The notes under the pieces are model-generated. The model was not told where the DNA came from and ran no database searches. It saw only the letters and a program-made list of their open reading frames with translations. Positions 11,230 through 23,139 of a DNA stretch of 64,000 nucleotides are shown here, in pieces. A program made the translations under genes and the position numbers. The stretch lies in assembly GCA_018296165.2 (NCBI GenBank), contig JACKQL020000131.1:58331-122330 (forward strand). The letters are read 5' to 3'. The DNA comes from Termitomyces sp. T153. Its lineage: Eukaryota; Basidiomycota; Agaricomycetes; Agaricales; Lyophyllaceae. How positions within the stretch are numbered: position 1 is the stretch's first letter; each line of letters begins with the position of its first letter.

Positions 11230-12398
11230 ACTTATAATTCACATCAGCGTTTGGGTTTGGTGGGTGGGGATGGGGAGGGGGAGGGGAGGTGTGGGGTGCA
11301 TATGCGACGTCTGTGTGGTGGGTTGTTGAGCAGTTAGGGGACGGTATGCACGTGCAGAGTTGGATCGTGTGTGGTTTTGACTGCAGATGCTGTATGTATA
11401 TTGCTATGTTTTGAATGACTGTGTTTTCTTCCGTTCTTCTCCCCCCCCACTAGGTACATTATGGCATCATCAGAATCTACTATATTTGATTTTGAGTCTA
11501 GTCTCTGTTTGTTTTTCAATAACGATATAATACAATAGCGTGTGGTACGGTTCTAAAAGGTGGATCCTGATGATACAATGCACAGGATTTTTCTATTTAA
11601 GATCCTTAGGCATGACTCAACCGTAGATTCAGATGTCTAATACCAACTTGAAGTGTTGATCGTTTCTGTTATGAACATGGAAGTCTGATATTGAAAAAAA
11701 TGTTTTTTTGACTGTGCGGAACTGATTATTTGATATGGTATGACGATGGGTCCTGTACTGTTTTCTTGTGATATGGTCTTAGCGATCACCAGGCGTGAAT
11801 GGGACCGAGACGTCTTGCTTGATATGTGCTGCTATGATGAGGTGCTGACTGGACGATACTGTTACACACGCAACATAGTGAGTAACTCGTGGAAAAGATG
11901 ATCCCTGAATTAGGTGATGGCTAGTCAATTGGAATACCGTTCGATGATATGGATATAACTCACACACCATCCTTTTGAGGTCGGTCAAAGGGTTGAGATG
12001 AGTGTTTGGCTGAGTGTTTTCTTTTTGTGCTCGCGTTTGTCACGGTTCGCGGTCGTGGTCGGTTTCTTGTTTGAAGGGATATATATATTGATTGTATATT
12101 TGGATTGTAGTTGTTCGTCATTTGCATACATATACGTACTTACATCTCACATCTCAACTATCAACACCCCTCGCTCCCTCGTTCCCCATACCTAACTGCC
12201 GATGGGGGCGCGTCGACCACGTGATGAGCCCGAGTTCGTGGGCCGCGTATGGGTACGAGACGGCTCCACATCATTATGCGAGAGGCTTGGTCCTGTCATT
12301 TACATTCCTAGATACTCAGCGCTCGCTTAGGGCTTCCGCTGCCAAGAGACTCCGAGTCAGGATTCAGTATCTTTTCTTGACGCCGTCCAAGGGTGTCG
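11230..12398. other. Upstream region of membrane-protein gene
   Basis: CpG content is normal again from about 11.23 kb. G-rich tract at 11260-11300 and C-rich tract near 11440. A palindromic CACGTG lies at 12218-12223, about 180 bases before the chosen ATG, a possible bHLH site. No coding exon could be shown. Confidence 0.4.
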
Positions 12399-13445
12399 AT
12401 GACAATGTCCATGTCCATGTCGACGATCACGCACATAGTCCAAGCGACGCTAGCACATCTCATCCAAGGCATGCGACTCATCGCGCAGCCCGTCCACCAG
12501 ACGTTCTTTCCATACCCTATCGCTGCGACTGTACATGCGGCGAGGGTGTCGTTGGCGTATCAGGTTAATGCACGGAGCGCCGCAAGGGCGACGGGGGTGG
12601 GGATTCAGTGGGGCCCGTATGTCGTTGGGTATCTTGTTATGGTGCGTGGAGCGTTCCGTTCTATGTATCTATCGCTATCAATGTCAGCGTCACTACCACT
12701 TGGACAAAATCATATGTTCATACGAATACGAATATGAATATACTGATACTCACACCCACAGACATGGGGCGGCACACTATGGACACACCACATCCTACAA
12801 ATCCCACCTCCAATGCTATACTCAACCACCCCATGGATAATCTACACATCAACACATATCATACTCACGTTTCTGACCGCGCTGTTCCCGATCGTGCTCG
12901 ATAACGAGATTATCAAGGTCCTTGATACTGTGTTGTTCCCGCTTGATGCAATGGTACGCACAGGCACGGTTACCAGTGCTGTTGGTCTTATCGCCCCGAC
13001 GACCCCGCCCGCGCTCGCCCCCACCGCCCTAACCCACCTCTTAATCGGCGCCCTCGCCTCATCCGGCGGCACCCTCACGGCATCCACCCTCTCCACCTGG
13101 TCCGCAACCTGGTCCCTCACGACCCCTCCCATCCTCCGTGCACCCACGCTCCTCGCGTTCGTCCTTGGGTCGATGGATGTGTGGGGCGGGGCGTTAGTCG
13201 CGGCGGTGTATGGGGTGGCGAGTGGAAGGGAGGAGTTTAAGGGGGTGCGCGGGGCGTTGGGGGCGCTGGGTTCAAAGGATGTGAAGGAGTGGAGAATGGA
13301 GGATTTGGAGGCGAGGGCGGTTGCGGCGGGTTTGTTGGCGGTTTGTTTTGGGGTTAGGGTGTATTGGATGCATTGGGCGGGGAAGGCACGCTTTGAGCGG
13401 GAGCGGGTAAGGGGAGTGAAGAGTGAGAAGGAAAAGACGAAGTAG
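12399..13445 (+). CDS. Multi-pass membrane protein, unidentified (possibly TRIC-like)
   Basis: Exons 12399-12641 and 12762-13445 (TAG), joined by a 120-base intron (GTGCGT donor, CCCACAG acceptor, phase 0), give 308 residues. The first ATG of a short Met/Ser-rich start is used. Hydrophobic segments alternate with Gly/Pro/Thr-rich loops: QWGPYVVGYLVM near the end of exon 1, TPWIIYTSTHIILTFLTALF, a SAVGLIAP stretch, THLLIGALASSGGTL, and FVLGSMDVWGGALVAAVYG. The C-terminus is basic (KSEKEKTK) and probably cytosolic. The Gly-rich repeated-helix layout recalls trimeric intracellular cation (TRIC) channels and some fungal DUF membrane proteins, but no diagnostic motif is certain. The normal CpG content and open frame favour a functional gene. 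Confidence 0.7.
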
Positions 13446-13537
13446 GACGTTGGCAGTGGTACGCGCTTTGGATACCCTCAATCGCATGGAATATAGAATC
13501 AATCGTAATGCAGATTTATATAAGCGTGTTCGACCAA

Positions 13538-14025
13538 ATGTCCAGCACCGAGGGAGATGTATTATTTGGAGCAGCCATTCATGCATTAAGCATGCAATGC
13601 GCCTCGTTTCGCCTCGTCACGATTTCTGAAGTACCGATGGAGCTCTTGGACCTTTTCATCCACTATCTGGAGGATCGCCAGACAAAAACCCCGTATCGTA
13701 TCATATAAGTATCAAGGTTAACTCCTCTGTACGTCGATTCCCTCTGACAGTCTTACCCTACCCCCACGAGGCCCCACAGGCCGTCTCCTCGTCCAATTCG
13801 AACGATTCTCTCTAATCGAACATCACGGCATAGACTCCGTAGCCCTCCGCGTCCTCAAAGCCCTGGAGCCCATCAAGCTGACTGTCCCAACCTTCATGCC
13901 CGAAGCCGGAGAGCACTTCTCCGCCGCCGCCGCAGAATCTTTTCCAGCTTCTCGAGATATGACAACTAGGATGATACAGGCTCTACTGGTTCCTGAAGCT
14001 GCGTCAGTTCTAGATAGATAGATGT
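13538..14025 (+). pseudogene. Unknown gene or fragment next to NmrA copy A
   Basis: Two open pieces, 13538-13705 (MSSTEGDVLFGAAIHAL...) and about 13780-14020 (RLLVQFERFSLIEHHGIDSV..., ending SVLDR then a stop), look like exons around an intron, but no good donor is present before the in-frame stop at 13706. A related, more damaged piece (LLVRFEQ, stop, TFLEHEGQNLVALRVLK) lies on the minus strand at 27530-27650 beside NmrA copy B. So this gene belongs to the duplicated block. Family not recognised. Confidence 0.4.
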
Positions 14026-15870
14026 AAGTATGTGGTTACTAGTTTCTTAATCCTTGTTGTACTTGACTGTGTTTCCATTCGTCACTGCGGAGCAGGTGCT
14101 AAGCATGGTAGAGAACAAAAAAATTATAATCAATGTACCGTTAACGATTTTGCTTAAGCAGTACAATGATCATGTCACTAAATTTAAGCGTTCAGCACAC
14201 GTGCAACGCAACTGTCCATGAAATTTTGATACACCTTGAATTTCTCACAACAAATATCTCACAAACAAGCACGTAAGTGATACATACATATATACTTATA
14301 ATATAGTCACGAGTACTTTAAAACATCCGACAGAAGCATCTACTCATCGGTGGAATTGTCAGAAGGTGCACGACAACTGGTCATCAGGCCACGGTGGATG
14401 ACCACCGCATATAATTATGCATATCTTCGTTTCCTTCCTAGAAAAACGGTTGGGATCTGGTCCAATATGGTCCCCGGCCGCTTCTTAGTGTTCTGCACCG
14501 ACACACTACTCGGTAGATTTCTAATTTGCAATCATCCATGAAGCTCATTGTGATCGTCGGAATCACTGGCACCCAGGTACCAAAGGTAGTTCTGCTCGAT
14601 TTGTGAACCTACTAACATTGAGTTGTAGGGAGGTTCAGTTGCTAATGTATTCCTCTCGGAGCCAGGGTGGCGCATTCGGGGTGTTACTCGCAACCTGTCA
14701 CAAGAGGCTAGCAGGAATCTTGAGGCAAAAGGTATCGAAATGGTTGTAGGAGATCTCGACAATCCTTCTACCCTGATCCCCGCCTTCGAAGGTGCTCATG
14801 CCATCTTCGGGGTCACCGATTTCTGGCAACCCATCCTCCACCCTGAAAATACCGTACCTCTTCCTTCTGATCAGCCTCTGAATCAAGCATGTTATGATCT
14901 AGAGGTTCGGCGTGGAAAAAACATCGCCAACGCTGCCGCTAAAGTTTCGACCTTGGAACGCTTCGTGTTTTCCTCAGTGTCAAGCGCTAAAAAATGGAGC
15001 AAGGGTAAATATTCGAGGGTTTACCACTTTGATTCCAAAGCAGCAGTAGTCGATTATATCCGGGAGAGCCTCCCTGACCTCTCAAAGAAGATGTCAACTG
15101 TGAACATCGGTCTCTACGCTACCAATTGGAAGATCTTCCCCTTTCTCGGCCCACGAAAGGTGCGTGCGTCCTTTTAGTCCCCTGTAATATTGGATTCACC
15201 TGCCTCTACATAGCAATCCGACGGTACTTATGTACTTTCCTCGGCTGCCGACCCGAATACTCCTCTTCCAATGATTGACACGGGTAAGGATACAGGATAT
15301 CTCGTACGCGCATTGATACAAGTGCCTGCCGGGAAAACATTACTCGGCTTCGGCTCTATGATCAGCTGGAGCGATTACATGACGTTATGGGGTGATATTT
15401 TGGGACTTCCAGGAAGCAGATATGAGCAAATTGATCTGGAGACGGCAGCCAAGCTCGCTCCCGGGAACAGGGATCTGGGATATGAGATAGCGGAAGGTTT
15501 TGCCTTCATGGGAGAATTTGGGTTCGATGGAGGAGATCCTACTGTGCTTCATCCACGAGACGTGAGCTCGAGAGGTTGTATTCCACGTTTGTATATCTGA
15601 CTCCAGTCCAAGCTTGGCGTCGATTGCCCCACTACTAGCATGGAAAACTACATTCGAAATGAAGACTGGTCCTTGATTCTGTGCTAAGTATAATCATTGC
15701 CAAAAATTACTTATGCCAGCAAGTGCATTACGTTCAGAACAATCCCCAAAAGAGAGAATACGGTCCAGATGATGCAAAATATAAAGTTTGGACTGCTGGA
15801 CTAAGATGGACTTGGTCGTGAATCTTACTTTTTATTCACAAAGTTTGGGGCTTAATCACACTTAAGACAC
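13960..15870 (+). repeat. Inverted duplication, left arm
   Basis: Matches the reverse complement of 24955-26673 plus 27356-27545 through the upstream region, the whole NmrA gene and its 3' flank (down to GTGTGATTAAGCCCC). About 9 kb of transposon debris separates the arms. The outer limits are read by eye. Confidence 0.8.
14538..15687 (+). CDS. NmrA-like NAD(P)-binding protein, copy A
   Basis: Atypical short-chain-dehydrogenase fold protein of the NmrA/HSCARG type, expected to bind NAD(P)(H) in the cytosol or nucleus and act as a redox sensor or oxidoreductase. Exons: 14538-14576, 14629-15159, 15214-15561 and 15607-15687 (TAA), 332 residues. All junctions are phase 0. The first intron interrupts the Rossmann motif GITGTQG (G8, G11, G14). 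Further family marks are GWRIRGVTRN after the first helix, VVGDLDNPSTL, AHAIFGVTDFW and LERFVFSS. The last acceptor could instead be six bases on (exon from 15613, D-LGVDCPTTSM), as forced in copy B. There is a near-identical inverted copy at 25125-26267. Substrate and target are unknown. Confidence 0.88.
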
Positions 15871-15879
15871 TTTTATGAA

Positions 15880-16380
15880 TCTAGTAGTAAAAATGAGGTT
15901 TCTAGTGATGAAGTTTCAGAGTTCAACCAGGTCAAACTAATGAAACAAGGCACAAATAGAATCAAATGAATTGTGAGCCTGAAGCAATTAGATATTCCTA
16001 GCCTAAGACATCTACTCCCCAGGGACCTTCGAGCCATGGCAAGTAATTGCTTACCCCACATCCTCAAAATTCCCCCCTTTTTATAGTTCTCCCTCTGTGC
16101 ACAGACCATGAGATTCCCACATGTTTTTCTTGTTGCTCAGGTGTGTGTTGGGCTAGTCACTGGTACTCCCAAGTCTAAGACATCCACTCCCTAGGGACCT
16201 CTGAGCCATGGCAAGTAATTGCTTGCCCCACATCCTCAAAATTCCACCTTCTTATAATCCCCCCTCAGTACACAGACCATGAGATTCCTGTATGTTTCTC
16301 TCCCTGTTTTTGTGTGTGGTGGGCTGGTTGCTGGCTTGGGCATTGCTATACCATGTGGTTGGGGCTTGGCACAGTCCACC
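15880..16380 (-). repeat. Repeat family D, two adjacent inverted copies
   Basis: Two head-to-tail minus-strand units (about 15990-16135 and 16180-16380) each carry the complement of CAATTACTTGCCATGGCTC, a TATAAAAAGG/TATAAGAAGG box and CATGGTCTGTG. They resemble 9100-9230 and 10923-11060. No ORF. Confidence 0.5.
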
Positions 16381-16799
16381 ATTATTCCCTCTCTTTTTTT
16401 ACTCCTTTTTCTCCAAACACTTTCACAATTGGTTGTTGTATCTTTGGATAGTAAGCAGTCCTTATACCAGGCTGTCCAACATTGGGGAATGATGTATTTT
16501 GAGATGTCAAGGAGGAATACAGAAATACAGTGGCTCAAAAACTGTCCTAATGATTCATACTTTTTGAAAGATGACATTGGCATGAAAGATTAGAAGTACC
16601 TAAAATTTCAATTAAATCATGTAAAATACTATGGCATTGTAGCTACAGATCACATTCAAACTTATGTGATTTGATTGAAACTGACAGAGTAATTGCCATT
16701 TTCAAATATTCACTCATTGAGACAGATTTTTTGAGCATCTCTAATTTTGGTATCTAGTACTTTGTATGTCCTCCATGAATCCTTCTAAGCATTCTTTCT

Positions 16800-17770
16800 A
16801 TCAGTCTTTGGCATACCTCGGGTGGTATTTCAACCCACTCCTTTGCAACCCTCTGTCACAATTCATGCACACCATAAGGAGGTGTTTTATACTGCCTGAG
16901 TTGCTCCTTGAGATACTCCCAGAGGTGTTTGACAGGGTTGAGATCAGGGAATTGGGTTGGCCACCAGAGGACATCAAAGTTGTTGTCCTCAAACCACTTG
17001 TCAGTCTTGGAATTGTGTTTGAGGTCATCATCCTGTTGAAAGTAGCAGGCACCCTCCTCCATCTCCAGCTTCTCAAAGCTCTCCTTCACTCTATCATTCA
17101 AAATTTCACAGTACTGCTCTGCATCAATGATCACACCACCAACACATCTACCAGCTTTCCTACCTCATTACAACCCATACAGCCCCATACTATGAGATTA
17201 TTACCTCCTCTATGCTTCACACAGCAGGCAAAGTCATTCACTTTGAAATGCCTTCCCCTCATAACTTCTACATATACTGCTTCTTACCTGATCCAATCCT
17301 GTTAATCTCTTTGTCTCATCTGTCCACAACATCCTTTTCCAGTCCTCCACAGTCCAGTTCTGATACTCCCAAGCCTATTTAAGTTTTAATCATTAATGTC
17401 TAGCTTTGAGCATAGGAACTTTCCTCTTTGTAGCAGACTGATACCCCTCTCCCTTCAGCACATTCCAGACAGTCTGAGATAGACAGGGTTGGAAATGATG
17501 TTGTTGATAAAATAAGTAGCCCTGGAGAGCTGTATCAAGTCTCCCAGTTGAGATTTGTTGAACAATAGCCTGTTTATCATGTGGAGTAACCTTAGCAGGA
17601 CAGCCACCAAGATGGTTTTCCTTGTCCACTTCCAACTCTCTACCAATGCTCCTAATAGTAGACTTCTCTAGACCAGTTTTAGCCTCAATCTGATGCAGAG
17701 AATACCCTTGAGCAAAGGAAAAAGCAACAGTAGAGCATTGTGCTGGAGGAGTATCTTTTATGATGGCAAT
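16800..17770 (-). pseudogene. Tc1-type transposase (inactive)
   Basis: DDE transposase that would cut and join the element's ends. Minus-strand pieces: an N-terminal helix-turn-helix region (AQGYSLHQIEA near 17700) and LGGCPAKVTPHDKQAIVQQI (17560-17620); a central part down to 17393; and the catalytic C-terminus at 17134-16856 with ACYFQQDDD and FPDLNPVKHLWEYL. In active relatives the last motif reads NPIE; here the catalytic Glu codon is Lys (AAA, 16928-16930, after a codon ending in C). Frames are interrupted between the pieces. Not functional. Confidence 0.85.
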
Positions 17771-17854
17771 GGAAGGTCAAGATATGGCTCAACCAACTCA
17801 AACTACTCCTAAATATATCCAGGCATGATCACATGACTCTGTCTATATTCCCAC

Positions 17855-17990
17855 TTGGAATTGAACCCATTATGAGCTTGCAAGTGACAAGGTTCAATGG
17901 AGTGCTTACTAAGCACACAACATGATTCAATTCCGAGCATACTTAGTTTTGCTCAGCTTAACACATCATCTTACTGAATCTTTAAAAATT
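17855..17990 (-). repeat. tRNA-like (SINE-like) insertion in the Tc1 element
   Basis: Minus strand carries GGGTTCAATTCC (17857-17868, B-box-like) and GTGCTTAGTAAGCAC (about 17902-17916, A-box-like). The second Tc1 copy has no such segment between the matching flanks TATATTCCCAC and TTACTCTTTA, so this is an insertion. Polymerase III origin is an inference. Confidence 0.4.
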
Positions 17991-18239
17991 ACTCTTTATT
18001 TTGGGATAAACCTGCAAAATTAGAGATGCTCAAAAAACTGTCCCCATGAGTGAATGTTTAAAAATGGCTATTACTCCATCAGTTTTGATTCATATTATAT
18101 AAGTCCAAATGCAATCTGTAGCTATGATGCCATAGTATTTTACATGATTCAATTGAAATTTTACATACTTTCAATCTTTTATGCCAATGTCATCTTTTAA
18201 AAAGTACAAAACATCGGGACAGTTTCTTAAGCCACTGTA

Positions 18240-19600
18240 CATGCCCAGGTGGCTGTTCTCAGCATTGGTTATGGGTAGCTGAGCCTGCTCATCATAGCCA
18301 CTGGCTCAGCAATCAGTATGTGGTCATGTGGTCATGTTTACTTTCTTATTTCCTTGTTGTGGCAGCTTTTCCTGGTGGGATTTCACTGTGTTTTTGAGCT
18401 TATTGGTGTATTACTAGGTATGGATCCCATGCCTGTAGTTTTTGGCATTTTCAGCTTACAGTTTTCAGCCACTTTCCCAGTGTACTCAGGCACATATGTA
18501 GTTATACTGATTTTTGCCTGTCTCACAGTATGAGACAGGCATATCACCAGGAGACCTGGTCGATAAGATAGTGTGAATAATATCAACAAAGAGTTTACCT
18601 CAGGGGAAACTTGGAGGCCATTGAGTGACTCACCAGTCTGATCAATGTCTGATGGTCCAAGGGTTTTATTGAGGCAGTTGAGGTGGCTGGAAATCAACTT
18701 GTATGTTTGTAGAGCAATATCAAGGATATAGAGCTGTTGTTGCACAGTAAGATCAATGGCATCACAGTATTTTTGAATATCAGCATGCAGAATGGTGTTC
18801 CCCTCATCAGAAAGCTAAATTGCCTCAAGAGTGGTGTCAACCTGGCCAAGGAGTACAAGCACAGTATCATTCCCAGGCTTGTAATTGGTTAAACATGAAT
18901 CTATTTGTATAATTAGAAGAAGAAGAAGAAGGATAAACATACCAGAAGTCAGGAGAACCTTGACTTTCTTGAGTTAGGGTTTGCCATCAAGGTCAGTCTG
19001 AAGTTTGCTGAGATGAAGGGTGAGCATTTTGAAACAATGGACAAGAAGGTCAAGCTTAAAAGCTACAACTTACACTAGCTTTATGCTTGCTCTGGCCTAG
19101 CCTCTTGACATCTTGATCCTTGGTGCAGTGTTTTTGCTAACAAGCAGGAGGTAATGAAGGTTGAAAAGGGAATGAGAAAATAAGGGTCACCTCCTTGAGC
19201 TTGTTCTTGCACTGGATCTCACAATAGTTATCTTCTGTTTGGATGATTGCATCAGCAAACACCAGGAAAGATCAAATGTCAGGAGAGTTGTCAGCAGAAC
19301 AGTGGTCAGTCATGGGGAGGAATGAATGAATGAATGTGCCATTTTATTTTCTTTAGTTTTAACTTGGAATACTTCATGAGCATATTGTGTCCTAGCTCCT
19401 GCAGTACAGCCAGCTACAGACACATCTGGTAGGTACTCCAGCCTGATACCTTTTCAAGTATGCCAGTTATGCCTTGTAGCCACTTTGCTATGATTTGTTC
19501 CCATTGGAGTTCATACTATTTTTGCACCATGAAACCACACTGATCTGCTATTAATATGCCATCCTATTTCTAAACCCTTTTACACTCAGCAATGTTGGCT
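18240..19600. other. CpG-poor stretch with an unidentified minus-strand ORF
   Basis: An open frame at 18383-18745 (minus) reads LYILDIALQTYKLISSHLN and MPKTTGMGSIPSNTPISSKT and continues without a start further right; it is probably a fragment of an unknown gene. A block near 18434-18478 resembles family D. Nothing else identified. Confidence 0.35.
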
Positions 19601-19609
19601 GAGAATGAT

Positions 19610-21960
19610 TGACTAGACCAAGGGTAAGGTGAAGATGAGTTGTTGTCCCCAACATTGCATGACCTGTGCACTCTGCAAGCAGGATGAGCTGGATGCATTC
19701 CTGCAGGAGAATCTCAGCTTCAGCCAAATACAGCCCTCTAAGTCCCTGATGTCTTTTTCATTAAGAAGTAGGATGGGTCTCTTCATCTGGCTCACAACCA
19801 TCAAGTCTTGAATGCAATGACAGTAAAGAACTGCTACCCCTTGGTACTCATGTCCAAACTGGTCAACAGCCTCTAAGGTGCATAATACTTCACCAAGTTG
19901 GCTGTCTGTTGGGGCTACAATAATGTGTGCATCAAAGAAGGAATGAGTGGAAAGCAGTGTTCAGAACCAATTACAGACTCTTTGAACCTCTGGTGATGTT
20001 CTTTGGTCTCATTGACAGCCCAGCCACCCTCCAGACAATGATGAATGACATCTTCTATAATCTGATTGCAGAAGGTGTTGTTTGTGTGTATCTTGACAGT
20101 ATCCTCATCTACACTCAGACCTTGGAGGAGCATTGTTGGATTATATGCATTGTCTTGGAAAGTCTTTTTCAACACCAACTCTACCTTAAGCCTGAGGAGT
20201 GTGAGTTTGAGCAGACTAGGGTCAAATACCTGGGTCTAATTATCTTGCATGGAATGGTTGAGATGGATCCAGTTAAGGTAGCTGGTGTAGCTGAGTAGAG
20301 GCCTTTTTAGGTTTGGTCAACTTCTATTTGAGATTCACTCAGGATTTCTCTAAGCATGCTTGTCCTCTCTTTGACCTCACTGCCAAGGACACAGCATGGA
20401 AATGGGAGTCCTGACAGCAACTTGCCTTTGATGCCCTCAAGCAAGCTGTTACTTCTATACCAGTTCTTCTATTTTGTGACAATGACTCCTTCCTCTGTGT
20501 TAAAGTGGATAGCTCTGACTTTGCCATGGGAGCAGTCCTCTCATCAGTCCAAGGAGGATGGCAAGTGCCATCCAGTAGCCTTCTACTCTAAAAGCCTCGA
20601 TGCAGTAGAATGGAACTATGAGATCCATGACAAGAAGATGCTGGTGATAAGATCCTATTCTTGCTGAGTACAGATTTCCAACTTTTCCTATGTTTTGGCA
20701 ATTTCCAGAATTTCTGGTTCCTATGCAATATGATGGTCACAGGACTTTGTCATGTGTGGCCTAGGCCCTCAGCCCACCAGCTGACTTTTTCCTAGTGCCC
20801 TGTGGTGCCCCCCCCCCTAGCAAAGTCCCTGACAATACTTCCTTTCTTGGTATTATTTCTGCAGTTTTCATTATTTTTTGATCTGGTCTTATTCTCTTAA
20901 TATGTGCAACTCTAGTGACCATCATACTGGCTGTCATCCCAGGTGTCAAATTAGCTACACTTGGGGTATTTGACTTTCATGAGCCATTCCTCCTGACTCA
21001 CCTATGTTGCTAGTGACCCTGTTCACTGTTATTGACTCCTTTTAGGTTCATTATCTTTACTTATTTTATATACCATCATGTTTTCTATACTACCTTCAAA
21101 GAATTGCACTTTGTTATTAGCCCCAAACTTCAGTCTAGTGACTCTAAAGCTTCTTCTTTCACTCTAGCACCCTCTCTATTGAGTTAGCACCCTTGTTGTT
21201 TTGCTCCACCAGTACCATCTTAGGATACTTTTTTGCCAAGTCTATATTTAGCACTAGCACCTACAGCTAGTTTTGTTTTGTTATTGTCCCTGTTGCTAAC
21301 ACTCCTTTTGCTATCCCTAGCACCAGCCTTTAGTCTCATTCTGCTAGCAAACTATTTCCTAGCAGCCTCAGTTTAACTCTAGTTGGTTTCACCCACAGAG
21401 TTTCTCCTTCCTAATCACTATTACCATCTACCTACCTTGCACTAGCAACCTAGTGCCTAGGATGCATCTATGTGCCTAACAAGTTTGTAGCAGAATTCAC
21501 TTGGGAAGTGTATCACCTGCTCAGAGTGAAGCTCCAGACAACCACAGCTGATCATCCTCAGTCTGGTGGGCAGATGGAACATGTCAATCAGGAACTGGAG
21601 CCATATCTTTGCCTGTTTTCTAATGAAAAGGCAGGACAACTGGGATGAGCTTCTGCCTGATGTTAGGAGTACCAGCCCAGGAATTTCCAACCTCATACCT
21701 TGCCCAAGATGCCTACACCTACCTAGCCAAATACATGCCTAATTCATATGCAGAGGCAATGTGTTGACCAGATTTGTATATGCAGAGGGGCAGATTGTAA
21801 AAAGGAAAGCTAGGCTAGTAGCAAAGGCTTACTCTCAGGTTGTGGGGGAGGACAACAATGAGACATATATGGTAGTCATCAGGCTCAGATCCCTCTGAAT
21901 TTTTATCATGCTCACAGTACTGCTCAACCTCAAAGTCTAGCAGGTTGACTTTGTCTCAGC
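19610..21960 (+). mobile_element. Ty3/gypsy pol relic, family B, plus strand
   Basis: RT fragments: QDELDAFLQENLSFSQIQPSK (19676 on); WGYNNVCIKEGMS (19911); EPLVMFFGLIDSPATLQTMM (19987); the active site reads YLDS (Asp 20095-20097, then AGT) instead of YLDD; then KYLGLIILHGMVEMDPVKVAGVAE. RNase H reads HPVAFYSKSLDAVEWNYEIHDKKML (to 20665). A separate integrase piece at 21478-21640 has LQTTTADHPQSGGQMEHVNQELE. The sequence matches the family at 47.4-52.2 kb. About 800 bases between RNase H and integrase (20670-21460) are foreign and include repeat E. Confidence 0.85.
21143..21390 (+). repeat. Repeat E, copy 1
   Basis: Shares TTTCACTCTAGCAC, GTTGAGTTAGCACC-type, TTTTGCCAAGTC and GCTAGCAAA-type blocks in the same order with 44817-45060. 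Inserted within the gypsy relic. Type unknown. Confidence 0.45.
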
Positions 21961-21961
21961 A

Positions 21962-23139
21962 TACCTGAACAGTATCCCCAAGTTCAAGGTCTACATGGAT
22001 TTGCCTGAGGGGTCTCCAGAAAGGGAGGAGATGAAGGTAGAACTCCTGTAGACCCTCTATGGCATGATGCAGGGAGAAAGGGATTGGTTCTGGATGTCAA
22101 ACAATGCATATAGAAAACTAGGCTATAGCACATTGCAAGCTGACCCCTGCATACAATCAAAAACAGTGGATGGCAAACACACTATTGAAGACACATTCAA
22201 CAATGAGGTTTTTGAACTGTCAACTACCCAAAAAAGGGCAACCAAGGCTAAATGTGAACTAGCAGATATCTACAAAGTCAAGGACCTGGGGAACCCATCT
22301 TTTATTCTTGGCATGGCAATAGGAAAGGATTCAAAAATAGGTAGTATTTTGCTATTACACCAGGCTTTGTTATCACAACAGGCATGTTTGAAATGAGTCC
22401 TCAAACACTTTGGTATGGCTAACAGTACCCTCACACCAAAGCAATGGTGCCACAAACTGAAGCCAACCACCACTTCATGGCTGATAAGCCATATTGCAAA
22501 CCCCTCAGATTGTTTATGTGGGTGCAAGCTGCCACTTGCCCCAACCTTTTGTTTGGTGTAGGACTTTTAGCCTGTTTCTAGTCCAACCTCAGCCCCAACT
22601 GGAATGCTTTGGTCCATTGGACTACAAGCTCACCTACACCAAGGAGCTTGGGAACTGCTCAAAGCCTATCAGTTATGTGGATGCTGACTATGGAGGTGAC
22701 CTGGACATGCATAGATATACCTCAGGCTATGTGTCCATGATGGCAGGGGGAGCAGTCTCCTGGAGCTCAAATTACAGACCACACACTACCAGAGCTGAGT
22801 ATATGGCACTGACATGTGGGTCCTAACAAGCCTTATGGATGCATAACTTCTTATCTGAGATCAACATACCCCAACAACTCCCTGTCATCATTCATGCAGA
22901 CAACTGCTCATCTATTGCACTTGGATGATCCACCAAGGGAGACACTCATACCAAACACATAGATATCTGCCACCACTATATCTGCAAACACATTCATGAC
23001 AGAGACATCCAGATCATCCTATTCCTTTGAACAAAATCCTTGCCAGCCTCTTCACTAAACCCCTTTGCCAATCAGTACACAAGGACATTGTAAAAAAACT
23101 GGGTCTCAACAAGTAATCAGTACTGGACATCAGGGGGAG
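21962..23139 (+). mobile_element. Ty1/copia pol relic (RT and RNase H)
   Basis: Starts abruptly inside RT with VDFVSAYLNSIPKFKVYMDL (about 21945-22010), then LYGMMQGERDW, AYRKLGYSTLQADPCI, the region of the RT active site (NNEVF, 22199-22213, where related elements read DDVF), and DIYKVKDLGNPSFILGMAIG. RNase H follows: YVDADYGGDLDMHRYTSGYV and RAEYMAL (22670-22830), then IIHADNCSSIALG and DTHTKHIDI. The 3' LTR follows. Gag, protease and integrase are absent; the left edge fuses to a gypsy integrase fragment. Confidence 0.88.

Larger units (their letters stand above)
16528..18237 (-). mobile_element. Tc1/mariner transposon with long terminal inverted repeats
   Basis: The ends CAGTGGCT.../...AGCCACTG are flanked by TA (16526-16527 and 18238-18239), the Tc1 target. 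The terminal inverted repeats extend inward for about 230 bases on each side, to the TTGAGCATCTCTAATTTT block (16731 on and its complement near 18020). The transposase relic lies between them on the minus strand. A tRNA-like insertion at 17855-17990 is absent from the related copy at 61.8 kb. Confidence 0.9.

Noticed and set aside
12092..12568. 158-codon frame upstream of the membrane-protein gene
   Set aside because: Different frame from the membrane protein, His/Arg/Ser-rich, starts in AT-rich promoter DNA; a shadow.
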